Origin: Bacillus stratosphericus
GTDB lineage: Bacteria; Bacillota; Bacilli; Bacillales; Bacillaceae
NCBI RefSeq assembly: GCF_020524495.1
Contig: NZ_JAIVLB010000013.1
Coordinates: 1 to 64,000 of the forward strand
Reading direction: 5' to 3'
Length of the DNA stretch: 64,000 nucleotides
Shown here: positions 19,805 to 29,582 of the stretch, in pieces
Layout: every line of letters starts with the position of its first letter
How positions within the stretch are numbered: position 1 is the stretch's first letter
The notes under the pieces: generated by a model
What the model saw: only the letters and a program-made list of their open reading frames with translations
What the model was told of the DNA's origin: nothing
Database searches by the model: none
Made by a program: the position numbers and the translations under genes

Positions 19805-21646
19805 ATGTGTGGAATAACAGGCTGGGCAGACTTTAAAAAGCAGCTCATCCAACAGGATCATGTAATTAATCAAATGACAGAGACTTTATCTAAAAGAGGG
19901 CCAGATGATACAAATACGTGGAAAAGTGAGCATGTTCTTTTCGGGCATAAAAGGTTAGCGGTTGTAGACGTAGAAGGCGGAAAGCAGCCGATGACGTATA
20001 CTCATCAAAACCATGCGTATACGATTGTATACAATGGAGAGCTCTATAACACAGAAGATATAAGAAAGGAATTATTAAAAAGGGGACATCGCTTTCTTGG
20101 ACATTCTGATACAGAGGTTCTACTTCACGCCTACACAGAATGGAAGGAAGAGTGTGTAACCCATTTTAATGGTATTTTTGCATTTGTGGTTTGGGATAGT
20201 GAGAGGGAATTATTGTTTGCAGGTAGAGACCGGCTCGGCGTCAAGCCATTTTTTTATACAGAACGTCATCATTCCTTTTTGTTTGGTTCTGAGATCAAAG
20301 CACTCCTTGCTCATTCTGATATGAAAGCTAAAGTAGATCGTGAGGGGCTATCGGAGATTTTTGGTTTAGGGCCGTCTAGAACACCTGGGCAAGGGGTATT
20401 TAAAGGTGTGAAAGAGCTGAGACCTGCCCATGCTTTGACCTTTTCAAAAGATGGCCTGCGCGTGTGGAGGTATTGGAATGTCAAAAGCAAGCAGCATACA
20501 GATTCACTGGATGACACCGCTCAGCATGTCAAGTATCTCTTTACAGATGCCGTCACAAGGCAGCTCGTCTCTGATGTGCCTGTTTGTACATTTCTATCTG
20601 GTGGAGTCGATTCTAGTGCCATTACCGCTATCGTCGCAAAGCACTTTGAAAAAATAGGGAAAGCACCACTTCATACGTATTCCATTGACTACGAAGAAAA
20701 TGATCAATTTTTTGAGGCCAGTCAATTCCAGCCGAATGCTGACGGCCCATGGATTGATCACATGACCAAAGCATTTCAAACGAGGCATCACAGCTGTGTC
20801 ATCGGTCAAAAAGAGCTTGCTTCTTATTTGAAGGAAGCTGTTGAAGTTCGAGATTTACCGGGTATGGCAGATATTGATTCTTCCTTACTTTGGTTCAGCC
20901 GAGAAATCAAAAAAGATTTCGTTGTCGGCTTGTCAGGTGAATGTGCTGATGAAATTTTTGGAGGCTATCCGTGGTTTCACATGGCAAATGAAACGAATGG
21001 ATTTCCGTGGATGAGATCGACTGAAGCCCGTACGCAGCTTCTTCAAAAATCGTGGCAAAAGAAACTATCATTGAAGGAATATACACAAAGCAAATACGAA
21101 GAAACCGTGGCAGAAACACCTCTTTTAGATGGAGAAACTGGCATAGATAAAGCCCGAAGAGAACTTTTTTACTTAAATATGATTTGGTTTATGACGACGC
21201 TGCTTGATCGAAAAGATCGAATGAGTATGGGTGCAAGCCTTGAGGTGCGTGTCCCATTTGCAGATCATCGCCTTGTCGAATATGTATGGAATATTCCTTG
21301 GGAAATGAAAATGCATGGAAATCGAGAAAAAGGGGTTTTAAGAAAAGCATTAGAGGAAATTTTACCGAATGAAGTGCTATATCGCAAGAAAAGTCCTTAC
21401 CCAAAAACACATCATCCAGACTATACCCAGGCAGTAAAAGAGATGTTAACAGATTGCCTTGCACAAAAGGATTCTGTGCTTCACGAGTTTTTAGATCCAC
21501 AACAATTGAAACGGCTGATTGAAACGGAAGGAGCTTCCTTTCAAGTTCCTTGGTATGGCCAATTAATGAAGGGTCCGCAACTGATCGCCCATCTGGCGCA
21601 GATTCATCATTGGTTTGAAACATATCGAATTGATATAGACGCATAA
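19805..21646 (+). CDS. asnO: Asparagine synthetase (glutamine-hydrolysing), AsnO type
   Basis: Makes asparagine from aspartate, glutamine and ATP. I place the start at ATG 19805, because MCGITGW puts the catalytic Cys at position 2, essential for the glutaminase domain; upstream ATG and TTG codons would add residues before it. The glutaminase domain spans about 1-210 and the synthetase domain carries the pyrophosphate loop FLSGGVDSSA near residue 262. Its 613 residues match B. subtilis AsnO, which sits at the same locus and is used mainly in sporulation. Confidence 0.92.
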   Translation: MCGITGWADFKKQLIQQDHVINQMTETLSKRGPDDTNTWKSEHVLFGHKRLAVVDVEGGKQPMTYTHQNHAYTIVYNGELYNTEDIRKELLKRGHRFLGHSDTEVLLHAYTEWKEECVTHFNGIFAFVVWDSERELLFAGRDRLGVKPFFYTERHHSFLFGSEIKALLAHSDMKAKVDREGLSEIFGLGPSRTPGQGVFKGVKELRPAHALTFSKDGLRVWRYWNVKSKQHTDSLDDTAQHVKYLFTDAVTRQLVSDVPVCTFLSGGVDSSAITAIVAKHFEKIGKAPLHTYSIDYEENDQFFEASQFQPNADGPWIDHMTKAFQTRHHSCVIGQKELASYLKEAVEVRDLPGMADIDSSLLWFSREIKKDFVVGLSGECADEIFGGYPWFHMANETNGFPWMRSTEARTQLLQKSWQKKLSLKEYTQSKYEETVAETPLLDGETGIDKARRELFYLNMIWFMTTLLDRKDRMSMGASLEVRVPFADHRLVEYVWNIPWEMKMHGNREKGVLRKALEEILPNEVLYRKKSPYPKTHHPDYTQAVKEMLTDCLAQKDSVLHEFLDPQQLKRLIETEGASFQVPWYGQLMKGPQLIAHLAQIHHWFETYRIDIDA

Positions 21647-21782
21647 CAAAGAGTCGGCTTTCTTGCACTTGTTGAAAGGGAGTCGGCTCATAACATGAGT
21701 TTTAGATTACATCAAAAGTTGATCTAACATTCCTCATTTTTATAATGAACTTAAAGTGAATTAATTTGGAGGAAAAAGGATA

Positions 21783-23300
21783 ATGAAAATCATTGTGATC
21801 GGAGCAGGACCAGGAGGCCTTGCGGCAGCTATGATGCTACAAAGCAAAGGACATGACGTTCTTGTATATGAAAAACAGCCCTTTGTTGGCGGACGTAACT
21901 CTAAGTTTCAACTTGGTGATTTCACGTTTGATACAGGTCCTACCTTTCTCAGCATGATTCATATTGCAGAGGAGCTGTTCACCTTTGCTGGCAAAAATCT
22001 TTATGACTATATTGATGTTATTGAATTAAAAGAAATGTATAGATTGATCTTTCAAGACGAGAAGCTTGATATAATTCGAGATCGAGACGAAATGTACAAA
22101 CGGTTAGAAGCCTTTGCACCTGGTCAGGGAGATGGTTATTTACGATTTATGAACGAGACAAAGCGAAAAATGGACCGATTTAAACCAATTTTACAAAGTA
22201 AAATGGACCGTTTTCATCATTACTTGCGTCCGAAGGTCATCAGAGCACTTCCACAGCTTTCATTAAATAAGAGCTTATATGATGTGCTATCAGACTATTT
22301 CTCGCATGAATCGGTGAAATATGCATTTACGTTTCAATCAAAGTATTTAGGAATGTCACCTTGGGAATGCCCAGGTGCGTTCTCAATCCTTTCGTTTATG
22401 GAGCATGATACAGGCGTTTTTCACCCCAAGGGCGGTGTGAATCAGCTGTCAGAAGCGATGGCAAAGGCGGCTGTTGAATCTGCAGCAAGCATTCATCTGT
22501 CATCTGGAGTCGAAAAGTTGCTGACTGAAGGCAAAAAAGTGAAGGGCATTCGCTTAGAATCTGGGGGAGAAATACAGGCAGATGAGGTTGTCGTAAATGG
22601 AGACTTTGCTCATGTGATGACGAAGCTTGTAGAGCCAGGTCTTTTAAAGAAATATAGCGAGAAGAAATTGAAAAAGAAAAAATTCTCTTGCTCCACCTTT
22701 ATGCTGTATTTAGGATTAGATACAATGTATGACGAGCCGCATCATACGATCGTTTTTTCGGATGATTACGTAAAATTCGTCAAAGGAATTACCAAAACGT
22801 ATGAGCTGCCAGATGACCCGTCTATATATATTCAAAATGCAAGTGTGACAGATGACTCGCTTGCGCCAAAAGGAAAGTCAGCTCTTTACGTTTTAGCACC
22901 AGTTGCCAATAATCAAAGTGGTATTGACTGGGAAGCGCATCAAGATGAATTCAGAGAACTTGTGCTAGATACGCTGGAGCGAAAAAGTGGCTTTAAAAAT
23001 ATTAGACAGCATATAGAAGTCGAGAGGATGATCACTCCGAAACATTGGGAGGAAGATCTTTACGTGTATGAAGGGTCAACATTTAACCTCGGTCACCAGC
23101 TTTCGCAGATGATGGTGCTAAGGCCGCATAATGAATTTGATGAATTGAAGAACTGCTGGCTTGTTGGAGGGGGAACACACCCAGGAAGCGGGCTGCCAAC
23201 TATTTTAGAATCAGCACGAATCACGACAAATGCTATTCTTTCAAAAGAGAAACATATGCGCAAAATGATACCACATCACGAAAAGGGGAGCGCCTCATGA
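21783..23300 (+). CDS. Carotenoid desaturase-family flavoenzyme 1 (CrtI/CrtN type)
   Basis: A 505-residue FAD enzyme of the phytoene desaturase family. The N-terminal dinucleotide site is IVIGAGPGGLAAAMML with FVGGR. The C-terminal signature reads LVGGGTHPGSGLPTILESAR. With the second desaturase-like gene and a CrtM-type synthase it forms a three-gene operon (4-base overlap with the next gene), suggesting C30 (diapophytoene-derived) carotenoids as in other pigmented bacilli. Which of the two acts as desaturase and which as terminal oxidase cannot be told from sequence alone. The start follows GGAGGAAAA. Confidence 0.85.
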   Translation: MKIIVIGAGPGGLAAAMMLQSKGHDVLVYEKQPFVGGRNSKFQLGDFTFDTGPTFLSMIHIAEELFTFAGKNLYDYIDVIELKEMYRLIFQDEKLDIIRDRDEMYKRLEAFAPGQGDGYLRFMNETKRKMDRFKPILQSKMDRFHHYLRPKVIRALPQLSLNKSLYDVLSDYFSHESVKYAFTFQSKYLGMSPWECPGAFSILSFMEHDTGVFHPKGGVNQLSEAMAKAAVESAASIHLSSGVEKLLTEGKKVKGIRLESGGEIQADEVVVNGDFAHVMTKLVEPGLLKKYSEKKLKKKKFSCSTFMLYLGLDTMYDEPHHTIVFSDDYVKFVKGITKTYELPDDPSIYIQNASVTDDSLAPKGKSALYVLAPVANNQSGIDWEAHQDEFRELVLDTLERKSGFKNIRQHIEVERMITPKHWEEDLYVYEGSTFNLGHQLSQMMVLRPHNEFDELKNCWLVGGGTHPGSGLPTILESARITTNAILSKEKHMRKMIPHHEKGSAS

Positions 23301-24772
23301 TAAAACATATATTGATCGCAGGTGGCGGTATTGGCGGAATGATCTCAGCGCTTTATTTAAAACAAGCTCGACATGATGTTACCCTTGTCGAAAAAAATGA
23401 ACGGCTTGGAGGGAGACTTGCTTTTGTACGTGAGAAAGGATTTAAAGTAGATGAAGGTCCGACTATTGTCCTGCTTCCTGATATGTTAAAAGGGATTTTA
23501 CATGAGGTAGGAATTGACGAAACATCTCTTGATCTGTTGCAGCTTGATCCGCTGTACACGATTCAATATCAGGATGGAACCTCCTATACGAAATACTTTG
23601 AGGGGCTTCGTCAGCTTGAAGAAATCAGACGTGTGTTTCCAAAGGAAGATCAAGGGTTTCTGAAATTTATGGAAGAAATGACGGATCAGTTTCAAGAAGG
23701 GCAGCAAGCTTTTTTAGAAAAATCGTTTCATGAAAAACGTACATTTTTTACAAAAGCAAACATGAAGATTTTGATGAAATTAAAAGCATACCGAACGGTT
23801 CAAAGTGCTCTAAAAAAATACTTCTCAGATGAACGCTTGCGAGATGCATACGCACTTCAAACCCTCTATGTCGGTGGAAACCCGTATGAAGCATCTGCGA
23901 TTTATTCGCTTGTTTCATATAGTGAGCTTGCACACGGAATTTACTATTTAAAAGGCGGATATGCCAGTTTAGTTGATATATTGGAGAAACGACTACTAGA
24001 GATGGGGGTGCATGTAAGACGAAATGAAGAAGTAGTGCAATTGGAGTTTGAGGGGAAACGGGCTGTTAGGGCAAAAGTAAATGATGAACATATAGCAGCC
24101 GATGCGTTTGTCATAAATGGAGATTATCCAGCGGCGCTAAAACAGCTTGGTTTACATGAACAAGACCGGCGTAAATACGTTCCATCCTGTGGCTGCGTGA
24201 TAGTATATCTAGGATTAAACAAGGTGTACCATCAAGCACCTGTTCATCAATTTTTTATGGGAGAACACTTTGATCAGCATATGAAAGCGGTTTTTCAAAC
24301 GAAAACGGTCCCTCAAGATCCATCTTTTTATACATTTCATCCATCAATCATTGATCCATCTCTTGCTCCAGAAGGTTGTAGTGTCCTTTATATGCTGATT
24401 CCTGTTCCATCAGGAGATCATATCAACTGGGCAGAGGAGACAGACTTTGTTGATCAAATGATAGATCGTCTTGAGAAAAGAGGCTTTCCGAAATTGAGAG
24501 AGTCGATTGTGTGGAAAAAAGTAAGAACACCTGAGGATTCAATGCGAGAGGGATTGTTTGAGGGGGGGAGCTTTGGGCTTGCGCCTAATTTGTTCCAATC
24601 AGGTGTCTTTCGCCCGCAAGTGAAGGTGGCAGAGACAGACAATCTTTATGCGGTAGGTGCCTCCATCCACCCTGGCGGAGGGGTACCCATCGTGATGCAA
24701 AGTGCGAAGCTCATGGCTTCTGTGCTACTAAAGGATTTGAACGACAGAAGGGAAGTGAAGCTAAGTGGTTGA
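23297..24772 (+). CDS. Carotenoid desaturase/oxidase-family flavoenzyme 2
   Basis: A 491-residue paralogue of the preceding protein. It has an N-terminal FAD loop ILIAGGGIGGMISALYL, ERLGGR, and a C-terminal AVGASIHPGGGVPIVMQSAK. ATGA overlap with the upstream gene and an 8-base overlap with crtM indicate a single transcript. In Staphylococcus and marine Bacillus C30 pathways one such paralogue (CrtN) desaturates diapophytoene and another (CrtP/CrtNb) oxidises a terminal methyl group. A similar division of labour is inferred. Confidence 0.83.
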   Translation: MIKHILIAGGGIGGMISALYLKQARHDVTLVEKNERLGGRLAFVREKGFKVDEGPTIVLLPDMLKGILHEVGIDETSLDLLQLDPLYTIQYQDGTSYTKYFEGLRQLEEIRRVFPKEDQGFLKFMEEMTDQFQEGQQAFLEKSFHEKRTFFTKANMKILMKLKAYRTVQSALKKYFSDERLRDAYALQTLYVGGNPYEASAIYSLVSYSELAHGIYYLKGGYASLVDILEKRLLEMGVHVRRNEEVVQLEFEGKRAVRAKVNDEHIAADAFVINGDYPAALKQLGLHEQDRRKYVPSCGCVIVYLGLNKVYHQAPVHQFFMGEHFDQHMKAVFQTKTVPQDPSFYTFHPSIIDPSLAPEGCSVLYMLIPVPSGDHINWAEETDFVDQMIDRLEKRGFPKLRESIVWKKVRTPEDSMREGLFEGGSFGLAPNLFQSGVFRPQVKVAETDNLYAVGASIHPGGGVPIVMQSAKLMASVLLKDLNDRREVKLSG

Positions 24773-25604
24773 TGTACAAACAGCATTGAAAGTATGTGAG
24801 GAGACCATACAAACACATTCTAAAACGTTTTACCGTGCCTTTTCCATGCTGCCTAAAAAGAAAAGACAGGCTGTCTGGGCCGTTTATTCCTTTTGCCGAA
24901 GAGCGGATGACATTGTAGATGAGTCTCCTTCACCAAAGGAGGAGCTAGCTTCCTTTCAGCAGGCGTTTGATCGTTTCTTACATGGTGAGGTAGACCGTAA
25001 TGATCCAATGTGGGTGGCGCTAGAGCATACATTTCAAGAGTTCCCTATGGATGAAGCTCCGTTCCGCGACCTGCTGCGAGGACAGGAAATGGATTTAGAG
25101 CAACAAAGGTATGAAACGTTAGATGAACTACTCATCTATTCCTATCATGTCGCAAGTACAGTTGGATTAATGCTGCTTCCGTTCATTGCGCCGCGTAAAA
25201 AGGAACAGCTAAAAGAAGCAGCGATTTCGCTAGGTATTGGCATGCAACTGACCAATATCCTTCGTGATATTGGCGAGGATAAGGCTAAAAGAGATCGCAT
25301 TTATTTGCCAAAACAAGTGATGAATCAATTTGGGTATACAGAGAAAGAATTGCAAGAAGGGGTCGTCAATCAAGCATTCCAGCACGTATGGGAATATATT
25401 GCCTTTGAGGCAGAGGCGTACTATGAGGAATTTTTTGACCATCTTCATGAATTCCCTCTTTATTCACGTGTGCCAGTAAAAGCAGCTGCTCATTTTTATA
25501 AGGCCATTTTAGATAAAACAAGAGAAAATGAGTATCGCGTCTTTACGCAGCGAGCATTTATTTCAAAACAGGAAAAAGCACTTATTTTAGAAAATATGAT
25601 GTAA
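24765..25604 (+). CDS. crtM: Squalene/phytoene synthase family protein (CrtM type)
   Basis: A 279-residue trans-isoprenyl diphosphate synthase. Both Asp-rich magnesium sites are complete: DDIVDE (about residues 47-52) and RDIGED (about 170). A normal head-to-head condensing enzyme, joining two farnesyl diphosphates, is therefore plausible. B. subtilis has only yisP at this locus, reported to act as a farnesyl diphosphate phosphatase. The start is GTG 24765, overlapping the end of the desaturase gene. A terminator follows 50 bases later. Confidence 0.87.
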   Translation: MVDVQTALKVCEETIQTHSKTFYRAFSMLPKKKRQAVWAVYSFCRRADDIVDESPSPKEELASFQQAFDRFLHGEVDRNDPMWVALEHTFQEFPMDEAPFRDLLRGQEMDLEQQRYETLDELLIYSYHVASTVGLMLLPFIAPRKKEQLKEAAISLGIGMQLTNILRDIGEDKAKRDRIYLPKQVMNQFGYTEKELQEGVVNQAFQHVWEYIAFEAEAYYEEFFDHLHEFPLYSRVPVKAAAHFYKAILDKTRENEYRVFTQRAFISKQEKALILENMM

Positions 25605-25654
25605 TGAAACAAAGGGCTAAAATAAAGATCATTTTAACCCAATGTCAAAAATTT

Positions 25655-25682
25655 AAAAGGACTGCACCCGCAGTCCTTTTTA
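25655..25682 (+). terminator. Terminator of the carotenoid operon
   Basis: Perfect stem AAAAGGACTGC / GCAGTCCTTTT with a 4-base loop and a T tract. Confidence 0.8.
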
Positions 25683-25689
25683 TGTGGAA

Positions 25690-26570
25690 GCGATGCTCCG
25701 TCCATACCTTTAGACGCCATCACCAATACATGAAGATGCCTCTTCCCCATTCATCCATCCACGATAAAAGAAATTCAAACCCCAATCAGTTCTAGCTCAA
25801 GCTGAAAACCTAAAATATAAGCAATCAGAAGGCCGATTCCCCAAATTGAAACCATCGCCATTACACTGGAAACTTCGTCATCACCTGCCCCTAAGGAGTT
25901 GATGATGACCATATTAAAAGAACGTCCAGGTTCTAATATAATCGTCAATAGGAGCAGTGTGACGGCAATTGAAAGATATCGCTGTTGGTAGTGAAAAAAG
26001 CAAGTAAATGCGTCAAAGATAAAGCAATGGCCCAATATAAGCTTTTCATACATCTGTGGAGGCAGAATCGAATAATATACAGCGTATGATCATTTGGGAG
26101 CCGTTATAAGAAAGTTGCTCTCCAGCAGAAGAAAATTCCGATTTTTATCAGTTGTTTCAAATGTGTCCGCTGAATATGAAACATTCATTTCACTGAAAAG
26201 CGAAACCCCATTTGGTGGCGAAACATAAAGATCATGGTCATGAATCCTATGAACCGAGTAAATGATGTTAAAAGGGCAACAACCATCGCACTTAATACTG
26301 GGAAGCCAAACGGACCAAAAATGACCGGCACCGTTTAACAAGTTCATTCCGATGGTGACATACATCGTATCTCTTGTGAATCCGTCGCTTTTTAAAATAG
26401 CACTATATGTCACAAAGACAAATGACTGTCCATAAAAATTACTATATTTCTTTGTTTTTCTCATTCATTTCATCCAGATTCTCTGTCTAAAACAAGTACT
26501 CAGTGACCAGTAGAACAAAAGAACCGGGAAGATTGATTTGTAATTTTTTCAAAAGTATTGGCATCAATCG
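25690..26570 (-). pseudogene. yisQ: Decayed MATE-family exporter (yisQ remnant)
   Basis: Several frames on the minus strand spell parts of a MATE transporter in the right order: LQINLPGSFVLLVTEYLF, YSAILKSDGFTRDTMYVTIG with MNLLNGAGH, FGPFGFPVLSAMVVALLTSF, EPGRSFNMVIINSLGAGDDE, SIWGIGLLIAYILGFQLEL, then a TGA where GVW is expected, ISFIVD and WRLKVWTEHRFHI. At least four frame changes and several stops are present, so no transporter can be made. In B. subtilis yisQ follows yisP, in line with the crtM position here. There is no other gene between the carotenoid and siderophore operons. Confidence 0.75.
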
Positions 26571-26676
26571 ATTCATTTCCTTATGACAGTAGATGTTTGT
26601 GAAAGATAAGCGAAAATAATCGTAAAAAAGAGAATATTGCATTCATATGCTTTTCGGATTATCTTTTTGAATATAA

Positions 26677-26732
26677 TTGACTTTTATATCTCACATCCTC
26701 TAGTATAGTAAATGAAAATGATAATCTTTATC
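26677..26732 (+). promoter_or_regulatory. Fur-controlled promoter of the siderophore operon
   Basis: TTGACT (26677-26682), an 18-base spacer and TAGTAT (26701-26706) form a SigA-type promoter. Directly after it GAAAATGATAATCTTTATC (26714-26732) matches the 19-base Fur box GATAATGATAATCATTATC at 17 of 19 positions, covering the expected transcription start. Iron-replete repression by Fur is inferred from this. Confidence 0.85.
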
Positions 26733-26752
26733 AATTGAGGGAGTGTTTTATT

Positions 26753-28099
26753 ATGTCCATCAAAACCATTTCTAAAAACCAGCAGTTTTTAGAGCAGCAA
26801 ATTCAAAGAGAATCTAATGCAAGGTCTTACCCTAGACGATTCCCATTAGCCATGCACAAAGCCGAAGGTATGATCGTGACAGATGCGGATGGCAGAGAGT
26901 TTTATGACTGTCTAGCAGGTGCAGGAACACTTGCACTTGGTCACAATCATCCGGTTGTGATAGACGCTATTGAACGTATGCTTCGTGAAAAAAGGCCATT
27001 GCATACGTTGGACATAACCTCAGAAATTAAAGAAGAATTTGTGAATGAGATTTTTTCTAGCCTGCCGGAGGAGTTTGCAAAAAGAGCGAAAATTCAATTT
27101 TGTGGACCAACTGGCGGTGATGCAATAGAAGCAGCGATTAAATTAGTCAAAACAGCGACAGGAAATCGTTCGATTCTCTCTTTTCATGGGGCTTATCATG
27201 GTGCGACACACGGCACGATGTCATTAAGCGGGAATTTGTCTCCAAAGGAAAGAGTGCAAGGATTAATGCCAGATGTTCACTTCCTACCTTATCCATATGA
27301 ATACCGCTGTCCATTTGGGATTGGCGGTAAAGATTCGCACCGCATTTCCAGCTCCTATATTGAGCGTGTATTAAATGACCCTGAAAGTGGTATTCTTCCA
27401 CCAGCAGGAATGATTTTTGAAGCCGTGCAAGGCGAGGGCGGCTCCATACCAGCATCCATTGAATGGATGAAAGAAATGAGACGAATCACACAAGAAAAAG
27501 GAATTCCGCTCATTATCGACGAGGTTCAATCAGGCATTGGCCGAACAGGTAAGATGTTTGCCTTTGAACATGCAGGCATTGTGCCAGACGTCATTGTATT
27601 GTCAAAAGCAATTGGAGGGAGTCTGCCGCTTTCAGTTGTCATTTATGACAAAGACTTGGATCAATGGAATCCAGGTGCACATATTGGCACATTTAGAGGA
27701 AATCAAATGGCGATGGCTGCTGGAACCGCTACGCTTAAATTTATAAAAGAAACAAATCTTCTTGATCATGTGGAAGAGTTGGGTGAGCGTATGCAGGATA
27801 GCCTAAAAGACATCCAAAAACAAGTACCTGCTCTCGGTGATGTGCGAGGAAGAGGTTTAATGATCGGCGTTGAAGTAGTCAATCCAAATGAGAAACAGGA
27901 TGTGGACGGAAGTTATCCAGCGTATCCAGAGCTAGCCAGCCTTATTCAAAAGAATTGCTTCGATAAAGGCTTAATTGTTGAGACAGGAGGCCGTTTCGGC
28001 AGTGTGATTCGATTCTTACCGCCATTGATCATGAAAGAAGAACAGCTTGAAAAAGTCATCGCGATTTTTAAAGAGGCAGTTTACGATGCAGTCAACTAA
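26753..28099 (+). CDS. dat: Diaminobutyrate-2-oxoglutarate aminotransferase (RhbA/Dat type)
   Basis: A class III PLP aminotransferase, 448 residues from ATG 26753 (the nearer start, preceded by GAGGGAGTG). It would convert aspartate 4-semialdehyde to L-2,4-diaminobutyrate with glutamate as donor. The PLP region has FCGPTGGDAIEAAIKL (about residues 112-127), IIDEVQSGIGRTG (about 251-263) and the Schiff-base lysine in VLSKAIGGSLP. It resembles EctB/RhbA. The following decarboxylase overlaps by 14 bases, and together they make 1,3-diaminopropane, the amine of schizokinen and rhizobactin 1021. Confidence 0.88.
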   Translation: MSIKTISKNQQFLEQQIQRESNARSYPRRFPLAMHKAEGMIVTDADGREFYDCLAGAGTLALGHNHPVVIDAIERMLREKRPLHTLDITSEIKEEFVNEIFSSLPEEFAKRAKIQFCGPTGGDAIEAAIKLVKTATGNRSILSFHGAYHGATHGTMSLSGNLSPKERVQGLMPDVHFLPYPYEYRCPFGIGGKDSHRISSSYIERVLNDPESGILPPAGMIFEAVQGEGGSIPASIEWMKEMRRITQEKGIPLIIDEVQSGIGRTGKMFAFEHAGIVPDVIVLSKAIGGSLPLSVVIYDKDLDQWNPGAHIGTFRGNQMAMAAGTATLKFIKETNLLDHVEELGERMQDSLKDIQKQVPALGDVRGRGLMIGVEVVNPNEKQDVDGSYPAYPELASLIQKNCFDKGLIVETGGRFGSVIRFLPPLIMKEEQLEKVIAIFKEAVYDAVN

Positions 28100-29582
28100 G
28101 TCTTCTGTTGATTCATTATTTATTAATCAAAGCCAGATTGGGAGGGAATCCTTCCAAGCAGCTCTCCATACATCAATCGACATCTTACTTGCTGAGTGGC
28201 AAAAAGACAAAGGACCGTACAGCGGAATATTGCCTGGGAAATTAGCGGCTAGTGTCGAATCATTACTTCAATTTCAACCGTCTGGAGAACCCATTGAATC
28301 TGTCTTTCAAGATATAAAAGAACACCTTTTGCCACATTTAATTGATGTATCACATCCTAAATGCTTGGCGCATCTTCATTGCCCACCTCTTATCCCTGCA
28401 CTTGCTGCAGAGGTGTTGGTGAGTTCCTTTAACCAATCAATGGATTCCTTTGACCAAAGTGGCATTGCCTCTTTGGTTGAGGAGGACATCCTTCAGTGGC
28501 TATGTAAGAAGTTTTCTTATGGAGATGTAGCAGATGGGACGTTTACGAGTGGGGGAACCCAATCTAACTATATGGGGCTGCTTCTTGCGAGAGATGCATT
28601 TTGCGAAAACACATGGCAATGGAATGTTCAGCAGAAAGGTTTACCAAGCGAAGCTCACCGTATGCGGATTCTCTGCTCTAAGAATGCTCATTTCACTGTG
28701 AAGAAATCAGCATCCCAGCTAGGTCTAGGGGAACAGGCAGTCGTGCTTGTTGAGACGGATAAGCATCATCGAATGGACCTGAACGATTTAAAGCAGAAGC
28801 TCAATCAACTAAAGGAACATGACCTGCTGCCATTTGCAGTAGTGGCGACTTGCGGAACAACTGATTTTGGCAGTATTGATCCTGTTCGAGATGTGTATGA
28901 CATCGCCAAGCCATACGGTTTGTGGATTCATGCAGATGCTGCATATGGCGGCGCCCTTGTGTTAAGCCAAACCTACCGAGGTAAACTAGACGGCATTGAA
29001 CTTGCTGATTCAATGACGATCGACTTTCATAAACAATTTTATCAACCGATCTCCTGCGGGGCATTTTTGCTAAAGGATAAAAGACATTTTGGATTGATTG
29101 ATTATCATGCAGATTATCTCAATCCAAAGGAAGATGAGCTGGAAGGAATTCTTCATCTCGTCAATAAATCTGTACAAACGACGCGCCGTTTTGACGCACT
29201 GAAATTACTTCTCTCTCTTCGTCTGATTGGGGAAGAAGGGTTTGGTGACATCATTGACCATACGATCCATTTTGCGCAGGATGTGGTTGCTCTCATTGAG
29301 CAGAATGATTATCTTGAAGTGATCAATCCTGAGCCAGAAATTAATGCAGTTGTGTTTCGATTTATGGATGAAAAGCGAGCGGATGACATCAATAAGATCA
29401 TTCATCGGACATTATTCCAAACAGGTACTGCTGTCGTCGCAAAAACAGTGGTAAATGGTCATACATGCTTAAAATTCACTTTGTTAAATCCGAGAACGAC
29501 CATCACACATATAGAAGAAATCCTTTCTGACATCGTCGATATCGGGATCGCTCATATTCAATCCGGGAGGGTACTACGTTGA
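28086..29582 (+). CDS. ddc: L-2,4-diaminobutyrate decarboxylase (RhbB/Ddc type)
   Basis: A group II PLP decarboxylase (pyridoxal-dependent decarboxylase family), 498 residues from ATG 28086. The family hallmarks are FTSGGTQSNYMGLLLARD (about residues 155-172), HADAAYGG (about 280) and the PLP lysine in DFHKQFYQP near residue 317. The product would be 1,3-diaminopropane. An upstream in-frame start at 28047 lies well inside dat and has no better ribosome site. The gene is translationally coupled on both sides. Confidence 0.87.
   Translation: MQSTKSSVDSLFINQSQIGRESFQAALHTSIDILLAEWQKDKGPYSGILPGKLAASVESLLQFQPSGEPIESVFQDIKEHLLPHLIDVSHPKCLAHLHCPPLIPALAAEVLVSSFNQSMDSFDQSGIASLVEEDILQWLCKKFSYGDVADGTFTSGGTQSNYMGLLLARDAFCENTWQWNVQQKGLPSEAHRMRILCSKNAHFTVKKSASQLGLGEQAVVLVETDKHHRMDLNDLKQKLNQLKEHDLLPFAVVATCGTTDFGSIDPVRDVYDIAKPYGLWIHADAAYGGALVLSQTYRGKLDGIELADSMTIDFHKQFYQPISCGAFLLKDKRHFGLIDYHADYLNPKEDELEGILHLVNKSVQTTRRFDALKLLLSLRLIGEEGFGDIIDHTIHFAQDVVALIEQNDYLEVINPEPEINAVVFRFMDEKRADDINKIIHRTLFQTGTAVVAKTVVNGHTCLKFTLLNPRTTITHIEEILSDIVDIGIAHIQSGRVLR

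Noticed and set aside
21189-21668. 159-codon ORF opposite asnO
   Set aside because: Antisense shadow of a conserved enzyme, no ribosome site, no domain.
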